Positions 6,814-13,949 of a stretch of DNA of 21,016 bases are shown one piece after another; within the stretch, counting starts at the first letter, position 1; each line of letters starts with the position of its first letter. Made by a program: the position numbers and the translations under genes. The stretch spans positions 1-21,016 of the forward strand of contig DOWQ01000546.1 in assembly GCA_003519485.1 (NCBI GenBank), in the 5' to 3' direction. The stretch comes from Streptomyces sp. (GTDB lineage Bacteria > Actinomycetota > Actinomycetes > Streptomycetales > Streptomycetaceae). A model generated the notes under the pieces. That model was not told where the DNA came from, made no database searches, and saw only the letters and a program-made list of their open reading frames with translations.

Positions 6814-7839
6814 TCAGGCTGTGGTGGAGGGACTGGGGCCGACCAGTTCATCGAGTACGTCCTCCATGGTGACGAAGCCGATGACGGTGCCCTTCTCGCC
6901 GGTGACGGCGGCCAGGTGGGTGCCGGCGGTCCGCATGGCGGTCATGGTGTCGTCCAGTGGGGTGTCGATCTCGACCTCGGTGATCGGGTGCAGGGAGCTG
7001 CGGGGGAAGGGCTTGGTGCGATCGGAGACGCCGAGGGCGTCCTTGATGTGCAGGTAGCCGAGCACCTCGTCGTCGGGGCCGGTGACCGGCAGCCGGGAGA
7101 ATTTAGAGGCCGCGGCGGCGCGCTCCAGCTGCTGCGGGGTGATGTCATGCGTGACGGTGACGGTCTTGTTCAGCGGCACCAGCACCTCGCCGACCGGGCG
7201 AGTACCCAGTTCCAGCGCGTCTTGGAGCCGCTCGCCGTCTGCGGGGTCCAGCAGGCCGGCCTCGCTGGAGTCCTTGACCAATCGGGCGAGTTCGCTGTCG
7301 AGGAAGACGGAGCCGACCTCGCCCTTCGGTTCCACATTGAGCAGGCGCAGGATGGAGTTGGCGAACGCATTGATGCCGAAGATGGCCGGCCGCAGTGTGT
7401 GGGTGAGGGCTACCAGCGGAGGGCCGAGGAGGAGGGCGGTCGGCCCTGGTGCGGCGAGCGCGATGTTCTTCGGAATCATTTCGCCGACCAGCATGTGCAG
7501 GTATGTCGCCACGGTCAGCGCGATGACGAACGCGACCGGGTGAATCAGCGCCTCGGGTACGCCGATCGCTTCGAACGGCGGCTCCAGCAGGTGCGCGATG
7601 GCCGGCTCCGCGACCGCGCCGAGCACCAGCGAGGAGACGGTGATGCCGAGCTGGGCGGTGGCCATGACGGCTGAGAGGTGTTGCAAACCCCACAGGGTGG
7701 TCTTGGCCCGCCGGTTCCCTTTGAGTGCGGCTGGTTCGATCTGGCTCCGCCGTACGGAGATGAGAGCGAACTCCGCGCCGACGAAGAAGGCGTTGGTGAC
7801 GAGCGTCAACGCGCCGATCAAAAGCTGGAGAGTGGTCAT
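6814..7839 (-). CDS. DUF21/CBS membrane protein (CNNM/HlyC family), short partner
   Basis: A 341-residue member of the CNNM/CorC family. The DUF21 transmembrane part (about residues 1-190) contains FFVGAEFALISVRRSQIE and GEMIPKNIALA. Two CBS motifs follow (about 205-335, ending in TVIGFVTMEDVLDELVG). The C-terminal CorC/HlyC domain of longer members is absent; the protein ends just after the CBS pair. Relatives take part in magnesium or cobalt efflux and membrane homeostasis. The ATG overlaps the stop of the preceding gene by four bases (ATGA), so the pair is translationally coupled and probably works together, as tandem pairs do in other actinobacteria. Confidence 0.85.
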   Translation of the reverse strand: MTTLQLLIGALTLVTNAFFVGAEFALISVRRSQIEPAALKGNRRAKTTLWGLQHLSAVMATAQLGITVSSLVLGAVAEPAIAHLLEPPFEAIGVPEALIHPVAFVIALTVATYLHMLVGEMIPKNIALAAPGPTALLLGPPLVALTHTLRPAIFGINAFANSILRLLNVEPKGEVGSVFLDSELARLVKDSSEAGLLDPADGERLQDALELGTRPVGEVLVPLNKTVTVTHDITPQQLERAAAASKFSRLPVTGPDDEVLGYLHIKDALGVSDRTKPFPRSSLHPITEVEIDTPLDDTMTAMRTAGTHLAAVTGEKGTVIGFVTMEDVLDELVGPSPSTTA

Positions 7840-9167
7840 CGGGCTTCTCCGTCCGCGCTGTGCGTGGCAGGGGCGGTGATGCGGACGCGGTCGGCGCGGT
7901 GGTGCTCGACGCGGAGAACGGTGAGATGCCAGCCGCCCACCTCGATCCGGTCATCCGGTGCCGGAAGGCGCTCCAGCCGGGTGGCGACCAGCCCGGCCAG
8001 GGTCTCGTAGAGGCCCTCGGGGGCTGCGAGACCGATCTCTTCGAGCTGGTCCAGGCGGGTACTGCCGTCCGATTCCCACACCGCGCGGCCGTCGGGTGAC
8101 GGCGCGAGGGGAACGAGGTCCGGGATCTCTTGGGGGTCGTGCTCGTCGCGGATCTCGCCGACCACTTCCTCCACGATGTCCTCCACGGTGGCGAGGCCGG
8201 CGGTGCCGCCGTACTCGTCGATCACCACGGCCATGGTCCGGCTCTCCCGCAGCCGCCGAAGGAGGCGGTCCACGGGCAGCGAATCGGGCACCATCAGCGG
8301 CTCGGTGGCCAGGTCGCTCACGCTGGTGTGGTCTCGCTCGTCCTCATCGAGAGCGAGGACGTCGCGAATGTCGACCGTGCCGATCACCTGGTCCAGGCTG
8401 CCGCGGTACACCGGGAACTGGGACAGGCCGGTGGCCAGGGACAGATCGGCGGCCGCGGTGGCGGTGGCGTGGTCATTCAGGGCCTGGACGTCCACGCGTG
8501 GTGTCATGACGTTCTGGGCGGTCAGCTCGCCCAGGTGCCAGGTGCGGACGAACAGCTCGGCCGAGTCCTTCTCCATCGCACCTTCCCGAGCGGAGTGCTG
8601 GGCGAGCGCGACCAGCTCCTCCGGGGCACGGGCGGATGCCAGCTCCTCCTGCGGCTCCAGCCCCAAACGCCGGACGAGGCGGTTCGCGGTGTTGTTCAGG
8701 TGCCGGATCAGCGGGGCGAAGGCGGCGGTGAAGCCGCGCTGCGGGCCGGCCACGACCTTGGCCACGGCCAGCGGGCTGGAGATCGCCCAGTTCTTCGGGA
8801 CCAGCTCACCGACCACCATCAGCACGACGGTGGCAATGGTGACGCCCAGCACGGTCGCGACGGTGGATACGACCCCGGCTGACAGACCGACCGCTTCGAG
8901 TGGTCCGCGCAGCAGAGTGGCCAGCGACGGTTCGGCGAGCATGCCGATGACCAGCGAGGTCACCGTGATACCCAGCTGAGCTCCGGAGAGCTGGAACGTC
9001 AGCCGCTTGACGGCCTTCAGGGCACTCGCAGCGCCACGCTCCCCGGCTTCGACGGCGTGCTCCAACGCGCTGCGCTCGATCGTGGTCAGCGAGAATTCAG
9101 CCGCCACGAACACCGCGCAGAGCAGGATGAGCGCAAAGGCCAGGAGGAGCAAGAGCACTTCGATCAC
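7836..9167 (-). CDS. DUF21/CBS/CorC_HlyC membrane protein (CNNM/hemolysin C family), long partner
   Basis: A 443-residue protein with the full domain order. It starts with a DUF21 membrane region (about residues 1-190; FVAAEFSLTTIERSALE, GELVPKNWAISSP), then a CBS pair (about 205-325; QNVMTPRVDVQAL, AVVIDEYGGTAGLATVEDI). The CorC/HlyC domain is at about 345-435 (WESDGSTRLDQLEE to WHLTVLRVEHH). The start is GTG at 9167 after an AGGGGTGG site. It is first in a two-gene unit with the shorter paralogue. Family members are linked to Mg/Co efflux or ion-dependent membrane integrity; the substrate is not established here. The operator palindrome at 9430 is 263 bases upstream and might also affect this divergent unit. 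Confidence 0.87.
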   Translation of the reverse strand: MIEVLLLLLAFALILLCAVFVAAEFSLTTIERSALEHAVEAGERGAASALKAVKRLTFQLSGAQLGITVTSLVIGMLAEPSLATLLRGPLEAVGLSAGVVSTVATVLGVTIATVVLMVVGELVPKNWAISSPLAVAKVVAGPQRGFTAAFAPLIRHLNNTANRLVRRLGLEPQEELASARAPEELVALAQHSAREGAMEKDSAELFVRTWHLGELTAQNVMTPRVDVQALNDHATATAAADLSLATGLSQFPVYRGSLDQVIGTVDIRDVLALDEDERDHTSVSDLATEPLMVPDSLPVDRLLRRLRESRTMAVVIDEYGGTAGLATVEDIVEEVVGEIRDEHDPQEIPDLVPLAPSPDGRAVWESDGSTRLDQLEEIGLAAPEGLYETLAGLVATRLERLPAPDDRIEVGGWHLTVLRVEHHRADRVRITAPATHSADGEAR

Positions 9168-9605
9168 CGTGCCACCCCTGACACATGGCTCGAACGATAC
9201 GGGCGGGCAGTGACACGGCTGGTACCGGGAGGTTCACCCATTACGGGTTTGTCGCTCCTTCTTGGCTCATCGGATCGGGCGGATCCTGGGTGGTCGGCGA
9301 GGCGGCAGCGCCCCGCACTCATGGTAAACGACGGGTAAAGCCCCCTTGTGGGGCTACCTTCCCCGCCAACCGGGGCGCTTTTCGGACGTTCCCCGGCGAG
9401 CCGCCGGGATGCCGCCTGCGCGGAGTACCCCACCCTTATGCTTCTACATGCATGTAGAAGCATAAGGGTGGCTCGGATGTTCCCGACCACCCTGCGGGCG
9501 ACGGACAGCCAGCCGGGAGGGGCGCGCCACATTGAGCAGGGCATCGGCCACCGGAGCAGTTCGTCGCCCGGATCATCCATACATCGTTTCCCTGGGAGGG
9601 TTGTC
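9168..9605. other. Divergent intergenic region with hairpins and the large palindrome
   Basis: This 438-base stretch lies between the CNNM unit (minus) and the 73-residue gene (plus). It holds two small stems on the plus strand: AGCCCC/GGGGCT at 9339-9355, and CCCCG/CGGGG at 9361-9375 followed by CGCTTTT. It also holds the 42-base palindrome at 9430-9471. I recognise no riboswitch class and no gene before 9606. Confidence 0.5.
9430..9471. promoter_or_regulatory. 42-bp perfect palindrome containing a BlaI/MecI-type operator (site A)
   Basis: Bases 9430-9450 are the exact reverse complement of 9451-9471, with no loop. The core TTCTACAT-GC-ATGTAGAA (9442-9459) matches sites B, C and D; the perfect extension on each side is unique to this copy. 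It is 134 bases ahead of the GTG at 9606. The genes on either side are divergent, which argues against a terminator. Confidence 0.75.
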
Positions 9606-9827
9606 GTGGCTTCGATCGACCTGGACAAGATGCTGGACAAGGCGTGGGCGGACAAGAGTCTGCCGGAGATTCTCGCCGCGCCGGCAGCGGCGCTGAAGGG
9701 AGTCTCGGACCGGGACGGCGAACTCCTTCAGGAGGCGTTCGGCGTCAAGACGGTCGCCGATCTGGCCGACTTGAAGTATGCACGCTGGGCTCAGGCCCTG
9801 GCCGCGCTGGACACCTCCGCCAAGTGA
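9606..9827 (+). CDS. Small protein of unknown function, helix-hairpin-helix-like
   Basis: A 73-residue protein starting at GTG 9606, five bases after GGGAGGG (9594-9600). A longer upstream reading would run through the palindromic operator and is rejected. The sequence is mostly helical and carries a segment, GVSDRDGELLQEAFGVKTVADLADL, split here as GVSDRDGELLQEAF and GVKTVADLADL. This resembles the hairpin spacing of helix-hairpin-helix modules (G(I/V).....LL...G(I/V)..V.DLA). I do not recognise a named family. It lies directly ahead of the Spo0M-like gene and downstream of operator A, so the two probably form one transcription unit. No enzymatic residues stand out. Confidence 0.65.
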   Translation: MASIDLDKMLDKAWADKSLPEILAAPAAALKGVSDRDGELLQEAFGVKTVADLADLKYARWAQALAALDTSAK

Positions 9828-9926
9828 CCTGGCTCGTCCAGTGGGGGGCTCCACCCCCTTCGGGTCCCACCGGCCGGCGATCGAAGAACCACACGTACAC
9901 ATGAACATGAAGGAGTGAACGCCACG

Positions 9927-10994
9927 ATGGTGTTCAAACGACTGCTCGGCTCGCTCGGCGTGGGCGGGCCCACGGTGGACACAGTCCTTGCCCCGGGCGC
10001 GGTGGTGCCCGGCGGTGCCTTGAGCGGGCAGGTCCATCTGAAGGGCAGTGACACCGACTACACGATCGAGCACATCACCCTGGAACTAGTGGCCCGCGTC
10101 GAAGCGGAGCACGACGGCGGGGAATCGGATGGCGTAGTTGTCTTCGACCGGTTCAGTGTCGGCGGGAACTTCCGTCTCGCCGCCGGCGAGCTGCACAGCG
10201 TGCCCTTCAGCATGATGCTGCCGTGGGAGACCCCGGTCACCGAACTGCACGGCCAGAGCCTGGGGATCGTGCTCGGAGTGCGCACCGAGCTTGCGGTGGC
10301 CGGTGCGAAGGACAAGGGCGACCTCGACCCGCTGGCGGTGCGCCCGCTGCCCGCCCAGGAAGCAATCCTCGAAGCGCTCGGGCAGCTCGGCTTCGGCTTC
10401 AAGTCGGCCGACCTGGAGTGCGGGCGCATCCGCGGCACCGGCCAGCAGCTGTCCTTCTACCAGGAGATCGAACTCACCCCGTCACCGCAGTACGCACACC
10501 AGGTCAACGAGATCGAGGTGACCTTTCTGGCGAACCCGGGCGGGCTGGAGGTGGTCCTGGAGGCCGACAAGCGCGGCGGCTTCTTCTCCGAGGGACACGA
10601 TGCGGTGACCCGCTTCACCGTCAACCACCATGACGTCGAACAGATCAACTGGCGCGCCGAGGTCGACTCCTGGATCCGCCAGCTGGTCGAGCACCGCGCT
10701 TCCTACGGCGGTCACGGCTCGTACGGGCACAACGGCTCGCACCATGGCGGCCACTACGGACACGGCGACCCCTACGCCGCTCACAGCAGCCACACCCACA
10801 AGGACGAGCACGGCCACGGCGAGCACCACCACGACGGCGGCCACCGCTCCGGGCCAGGCATGGGCACCGCGATCGCGGCCGGTGCCGCGGGCCTCGCCGT
10901 CGGCGTGGTCGGTGGCATCGTCGCCGCTGAAGTCGTCGACGAGGTGGGCGACTTCTTCGAAGGCGAAGACGAGGAAGGGGGCGGTGAAGACTGA
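9927..10994 (+). CDS. Spo0M-like (SpoOM, arrestin-fold) protein with a His-rich tail
   Basis: A 355-residue protein beginning at ATG 9927; AAGGAG at 9910-9915 is correctly spaced for it but too close for the in-frame GTG at 9915. The first about 240 residues follow the sporulation-control protein Spo0M: MVFKRLLGSLGVGGPTVDT, GGALSGQVHLKG, LPWETPVTE, LGVRTELAVAGA and DKGDLDPL. The fold is two arrestin-like beta sandwiches. Residues about 250-305 form a low-complexity stretch very rich in His, Gly and Tyr (SYGHNGSHHGGHYGHG, HGHGEHHHDGGH), likely to bind divalent metal. A Gly/Ala-rich hydrophobic segment (GTAIAAGAAGLAVGVVGGIV) and an acidic end follow. Spo0M proteins act in sporulation and envelope stress in Bacillus; here the gene lies in the block carrying the BlaI-type operators. 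Confidence 0.82.
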   Translation: MVFKRLLGSLGVGGPTVDTVLAPGAVVPGGALSGQVHLKGSDTDYTIEHITLELVARVEAEHDGGESDGVVVFDRFSVGGNFRLAAGELHSVPFSMMLPWETPVTELHGQSLGIVLGVRTELAVAGAKDKGDLDPLAVRPLPAQEAILEALGQLGFGFKSADLECGRIRGTGQQLSFYQEIELTPSPQYAHQVNEIEVTFLANPGGLEVVLEADKRGGFFSEGHDAVTRFTVNHHDVEQINWRAEVDSWIRQLVEHRASYGGHGSYGHNGSHHGGHYGHGDPYAAHSSHTHKDEHGHGEHHHDGGHRSGPGMGTAIAAGAAGLAVGVVGGIVAAEVVDEVGDFFEGEDEEGGGED

Positions 10995-11008
10995 GGCACC
11001 CTTGCCTC
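10993..11008 (+). terminator. Small hairpin at the spo0M stop codon
   Basis: GAGGCA (10993-10998) pairs with TGCCTC (11003-11008) across a four-base loop and overlaps the stop codon. The six-base-pair stem without a T-run is weak support for termination before operator B. Confidence 0.3.
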
Positions 11009-11018
11009 CTCTGGTAAT

Positions 11019-11036
11019 TTCTACATCAATGTAGAA
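11019..11036. promoter_or_regulatory. BlaI/MecI-type operator (site B) upstream of terB
   Basis: TTCTACAT-CA-ATGTAGAA is a perfect 8+8 base dyad, identical in both arms to the core of site A. It ends 62 bases before the terB start and lies in the short spo0M-terB gap. Confidence 0.75.
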
Positions 11037-11098
11037 GAAGGCGGTCCGGGCCGTCCTCCCATTCCGCCCGGACCGCTCCTGACGCGTACGGAGTTCTC

Positions 11099-11554
11099 AT
11101 GGCCCTGTGGGACCGCATCAAGGAGTCCGCATCGACGATGCAGACGCAGCTCAACGCCAAAAAGAACGACCTCAAGAGCGGCGCCTTCCGCGACGCGAGC
11201 ATGGCGATGTGCGCGCTGGTCGCCGCCGCCGACGGCACCATCGACCCTTCCGAGCGGCGCAAGGTGGCCCAGCTCATCGCCACCAACGAGGTGCTGCAGA
11301 ACTTCCCCGCCGGGGACCTTCAGCGCCACTTCGACGACAACTGCGACAAGCTGGCCGCCGACTTCGACTTCGGCAAGGTCAGCGTCCTGCAGGAGGTCGC
11401 CAAGGCCAAGAAGAAGCCGGCCGAGGCCCGTGCCGTGATCCAGATCGGCATCGTTATCGGCGGCGCCGACGGCGACTTCGACAAGGACGAGCAGGGCGTG
11501 GTCCGCGAAGCGTGTTACGCGCTTGACCTGCCGCCGCACGAGTTCGACCTTTAG
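11099..11554 (+). CDS. terB: TerB-family tellurite resistance / stress protein
   Basis: A 151-residue cytosolic TerB protein. The two conserved acidic loops are present: AAADGTIDPSERRKV (about residues 41-56) and GGADGDFDKDEQGVV (about 120-135). The basic helix KAKKKPAEAR lies between them. TerB is a helical, metal-binding core subunit of Ter stress systems, where it associates with the membrane protein TerC and with TerD-type proteins. No TerC is in the window, but a TerD is 4 kb downstream with the same type of operator. The start ATG at 11099 is preceded by a modest GGAG. The gene is separated from spo0M by operator B, so it probably has its own promoter. Confidence 0.88.
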   Translation: MALWDRIKESASTMQTQLNAKKNDLKSGAFRDASMAMCALVAAADGTIDPSERRKVAQLIATNEVLQNFPAGDLQRHFDDNCDKLAADFDFGKVSVLQEVAKAKKKPAEARAVIQIGIVIGGADGDFDKDEQGVVREACYALDLPPHEFDL

Positions 11555-11584
11555 GCCCCACACGACGCACGGAAAGGGACGACC

Positions 11585-11848
11585 ATGGAGGTCTCCGGGG
11601 TCATCAGTGCGATCGTGATCGGCATCGTTATCGGCACGCTGGGACGGCTGGTCCTGCCGGGCCGTCAGCGCATCGGCGTGCTGTGGACGATCGCCGTCGG
11701 TATCACCGCGGCCTTTGTCGGCACCGGCATCGCCGCAGGCCTGGGGGTGGCGGACAGCAGGGGGGTCGACTGGATCGAATGGCTCATCCAGATCGGACTC
11801 GCTGCCGCGGGTGTGACCGCGCTCGAACGTTTCAAGGCCCGCAACTGA
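11585..11848 (+). CDS. GlsB/YeaQ/YmgE-family stress membrane protein
   Basis: An 87-residue protein with three hydrophobic helices: VISAIVIGIVIGTLGRLVLPG, read as VISAIVIGIVIGTLGRL then VLPG; LWTIAVGITAAFVGTGIAAGL; and WLIQIGLAAAGVTALER. The G.LGR...PG.Q..G signature is that of the transglycosylase-associated (GlsB/YeaQ) family, which is induced by general and envelope stress; the molecular role is unknown. The ATG follows AAAGGGA. It starts 30 bases after terB stops and is very likely cotranscribed with it from operator B. A strong hairpin follows. Confidence 0.85.
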   Translation: MEVSGVISAIVIGIVIGTLGRLVLPGRQRIGVLWTIAVGITAAFVGTGIAAGLGVADSRGVDWIEWLIQIGLAAAGVTALERFKARN

Positions 11849-11860
11849 TCGGGCTTATCA

Positions 11861-11895
11861 TGGGGGTTGTAGCCGCAAGGCGGCTACAACCCCCA
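11861..11895. terminator. Bidirectional terminator hairpin
   Basis: A 16-base-pair perfect stem (11861-11876 with 11880-11895, loop AAG) lies between the convergent glsB-type gene and the M56 peptidase gene. The length, stability and convergent position strongly suggest termination for both strands, although no T-run is present. Confidence 0.85.
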
Positions 11896-11916
11896 CTTCT
11901 GCGCGGCGGCCCCCGG

Positions 11917-12846
11917 TTACATCGGGGTCGCCGCGTGCAGGATGAAGAACAGCGTGACGGCGGAGTTCGCCGAGGACAGCGCCGAGACGGTAGTGCCTGC
12001 GGCGGCTCCCCAGGCGGCCAGGCCCACCGTGGTGAAGACCGGTGGCCAAATGCGTCCGGTGGGGGCAGGGCCGAGCAGGGCGGCGACCCGGCGCGGCACA
12101 GGGCCCGCGGTCGCCAGTCCCGCGAGCGTTGCGATCGGCGCGCCACGGGAAATCAGCGCGGACTTGCCGATCGCCAATGCCACGGTGCGCCGACTGCCGA
12201 TGCGGGTGGCCGCGTCCTCGTCCGCCCACCGCTCAGCCGTGTAGGTGACGGCGGTACGCAGCGGCCGAAGGAACGGGTTGGCCCGTGCCGCGAGCTGCAC
12301 GGTGAGCAGGAAGCGGTGGTGGCGGCAGGCCAGATGGGCTCGTTCGTGGGCGAACAGAGCCCGGCGCTCCGCCGAGTCGAGGCCGGCGAGCATCCCAGTG
12401 GTGACCACGATCCTGTCCCGCGTTCCGGGCAGCGCGTACGCGTACGGCATTTCGTCGGTCAACACCGCCACCTGTGTGGCGGCCAGCCCCATCAGGGCAC
12501 GTTCGGCACGGCGGCGTACGCGATGATGCCGCCACGCCGTACGCGTACATGCGGCGAGTACGGCGATCAGGACGGGGATGGCTGCTTTGCCGGCGATTTC
12601 GTCGTAGGGCACCGCTTCGCGCACCTCCGGGTCCGACCAGCCGTCCGGCAGCGGGTTGCCCGGCAGTTGCGCGGTGCCGACCACCATCAGCAAAGCCAGG
12701 CACAGGGTGCTGCACACGGCGAGCGTCCCGGCGACCGCTGTCAGTAACCAGGTCGCGGCCCGCGGGTGCAGATGCTGTTCGGCCAAGCGTGCGATCGGCC
12801 AGGCTGTTAAGGGCAGGATCAGCGGCAGGAAGACGAAGACTCCCAT
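11917..12846 (-). CDS. M56-family (BlaR1-like) membrane metallopeptidase
   Basis: A 309-residue membrane protein with N-terminal helices (VFVFLPLILPLTAW, WLLTAVAGTLAVC, AIPVLIAVLAAC). A zinc-peptidase site follows, His167-Glu168-x-x-His171 in LFAHERAHLACRHH, with Glu205 in AERWADEDA as likely third ligand. A late hydrophobic segment comes at about 265-300. This is the BlaR1/MecR1 and M48/M56 protease layout, but there is no extracellular penicillin-binding sensor domain after the last helix. It starts 4 bases after the blaI-like gene ends, with the ribosome site inside that gene. The classical partner role is proteolytic inactivation of the repressor on an envelope signal; that role is inferred here. 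Confidence 0.85.
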   Translation of the reverse strand: MGVFVFLPLILPLTAWPIARLAEQHLHPRAATWLLTAVAGTLAVCSTLCLALLMVVGTAQLPGNPLPDGWSDPEVREAVPYDEIAGKAAIPVLIAVLAACTRTAWRHHRVRRRAERALMGLAATQVAVLTDEMPYAYALPGTRDRIVVTTGMLAGLDSAERRALFAHERAHLACRHHRFLLTVQLAARANPFLRPLRTAVTYTAERWADEDAATRIGSRRTVALAIGKSALISRGAPIATLAGLATAGPVPRRVAALLGPAPTGRIWPPVFTTVGLAAWGAAAGTTVSALSSANSAVTLFFILHAATPM

Positions 12847-12850
12847 GACG

Positions 12851-13255
12851 TCAGTCTTCCCCCTCCGTGGGTACCTGGGCCAGCAACTCGCGCAGCAACT
12901 GTTCGTCGCCCGGCGTCAGCGCGGTCAGGAAGCTGGCCAGGACCGCCCCCCGGTCCGTCTCGGCGTCCAGGACCTTCCGCATCCGCAAAGCGGCCAGCCC
13001 GGCCTCGTCGGCGACCGCGGTCCACTCGAACGACCGGCCCGCCCGCTTGCGGGCAACCGCGCCCTTGGCGTGCAGCCGGGTCAGGATGGTCATCACCGTG
13101 GTGTAGGCAAGATCGCCGCCCAGGCGTTCCTGCACCCATGCTGCGGTGGCCGCCCCTGGGGCCTGGCGCAGCGCGGCGAGCACTTGCGACTCCAGCTCGC
13201 CCTGGCCGCGCCGGCGGGGCTGCTGCTCCAGACCGACTTTGTTCTGGTCTGCCAC
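12851..13255 (-). CDS. blaI: BlaI/MecI-family winged-helix repressor (intact copy)
   Basis: A 134-residue repressor starting at GTG 13255, which follows GGAGGGAG; the longer reading to 13309 lacks such a site. The winged helix reads GELESQVLAALRQAPG (about 19-34), with recognition helix AYTTVMTILTRL (50-61) and wing KGAVARKRAGRSFEW. The C-terminal dimerisation region contains LTPGDEQLLRELL. BlaI proteins bind CTACA..TGTAG dyads and are inactivated by an M56 protease, which is encoded immediately downstream. The four dyads in this window are obvious candidate targets. No beta-lactamase or penicillin-binding protein gene is present, so this copy probably controls other envelope functions. Confidence 0.88.
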   Translation of the reverse strand: MADQNKVGLEQQPRRRGQGELESQVLAALRQAPGAATAAWVQERLGGDLAYTTVMTILTRLHAKGAVARKRAGRSFEWTAVADEAGLAALRMRKVLDAETDRGAVLASFLTALTPGDEQLLRELLAQVPTEGED

Positions 13256-13336
13256 GTCCGTCTCCCTCCCCGCCCAGGTACCCCGCACGCTATCGCGGCG
13301 GTGGTTCATCGTACTGAGTCATGGCCCGGCCGCCGG

Positions 13337-13771
13337 TCAGTCGTCCGATGCGCTTCCGGGTTCCGGACACGGGTGCGGGCCGGTGCGCAGCCGGCGTCGC
13401 AGTGCCTGCTCGTCGTCCGGCGACAGGTCGGCGACGAAGCGGGCCAGGACGGCATGGGCGGTCGCTCTCGCCGGCCAGCATGCGGTGCATCCACCGGGCG
13501 GCAAGGCCCGCTTCGTCCACCGTCGCCGTCCACCGGAACGAGCGGCCACACCGGATGCGCACACGGCGTGCTTGGCCTCAAGTCGAGTCAGAATCGTCAC
13601 CACTGTGGTGTACGCGAGGGCAGCAGCAATCTGTTCGTGCACCCAGCCCGCCGTGAACGGCCCTGGCACCCGGTGCAGCACCGCCAGCACCTCGGCCTCC
13701 GACTCACCGGGCCCTCTTCTACGCGCCCCGGGACGCGCGGGCACTGCGTCCTGCTCCTCGGTCACCTGCAC
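13337..13771 (-). pseudogene. Second BlaI/MecI-like repressor with an internal compensated frameshift
   Basis: The frame from GTG 13771 (or 13765), after GGAGGGGG, encodes a BlaI-like N-terminus (ESEAEVLAVLHRVPG, AYTTVVTILTRLEAK). It also keeps a good C-terminus (AVLARFVADLSPDDEQALRR). Residues 71-106 between them do not match the family. The missing wing and helix (GRSFRWTATVDEAGLAARW) are found in another frame at about 13455-13562. Comparison with the paralogue implies one base lost near 13558-13564 and one gained near 13454-13460. No stop is created, so a 144-residue protein with a scrambled wing is still encoded. It could be a decaying gene, a functional divergent repressor, or two sequencing indels. 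It lies 81 bases upstream of the intact blaI copy, with operator C on its own upstream side. Confidence 0.7.
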
Positions 13772-13848
13772 GCCCCCTCCGACGCGCCGCCGGATCCGGG
13801 CGACACTACGTCGCCCGCATCCCCCACTGTCCCCCGCGCCCCACAAAC

Positions 13849-13866
13849 TTCTACGCCGTTGTAGAT
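13849..13866. promoter_or_regulatory. BlaI/MecI-type operator (site C) between the BlaI-like operon and the LCP gene
   Basis: TTCTACGC-CG-TTGTAGAT keeps the TTCTAC/GTAGA outer arms of sites A and B with imperfect inner bases. It is 77 bases from the BlaI-like start on the minus strand and 83 bases from the LCP start on the plus strand. One repressor could therefore control both directions, including its own operon. Confidence 0.7.
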
Positions 13867-13949
13867 TCTTGGTTCCGCCGCACGGACTCACGGGTGAGGC
13901 AAGCGGCAAGGGAACAGGGCCCGCTCCGGGCCGGGTGGTGGAGGACAAC

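Noticed and set aside
9168..9330. Riboswitch (M-box or similar) in the leader of the CNNM pair
   Set aside because: Small stems can be drawn, but I could not match any consensus core of the metal or nucleotide riboswitch classes.
11861..11895. A further operator: the hairpin contains TTGTAG and CTACAA
   Set aside because: The half-sites are in the opposite order (GTAG..CTAC rather than CTAC..GTAG), the stem is 16 base pairs with a three-base loop, and it lies between convergent genes, so a terminator explains it.
12656..13864. Plus-strand open frame over the M56/BlaI operon
   Set aside because: No ribosome site and no recognisable domain; the opposite strand has BlaI and M56 motifs with proper starts.
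13146..13949. N-terminal extension of the LCP gene
   Set aside because: The frame happens to be open upstream, but it is antisense to the BlaI-like genes and runs through operator C; the GTG at 13950 has a GGAGG site and directly precedes the normal basic tail and membrane helix.
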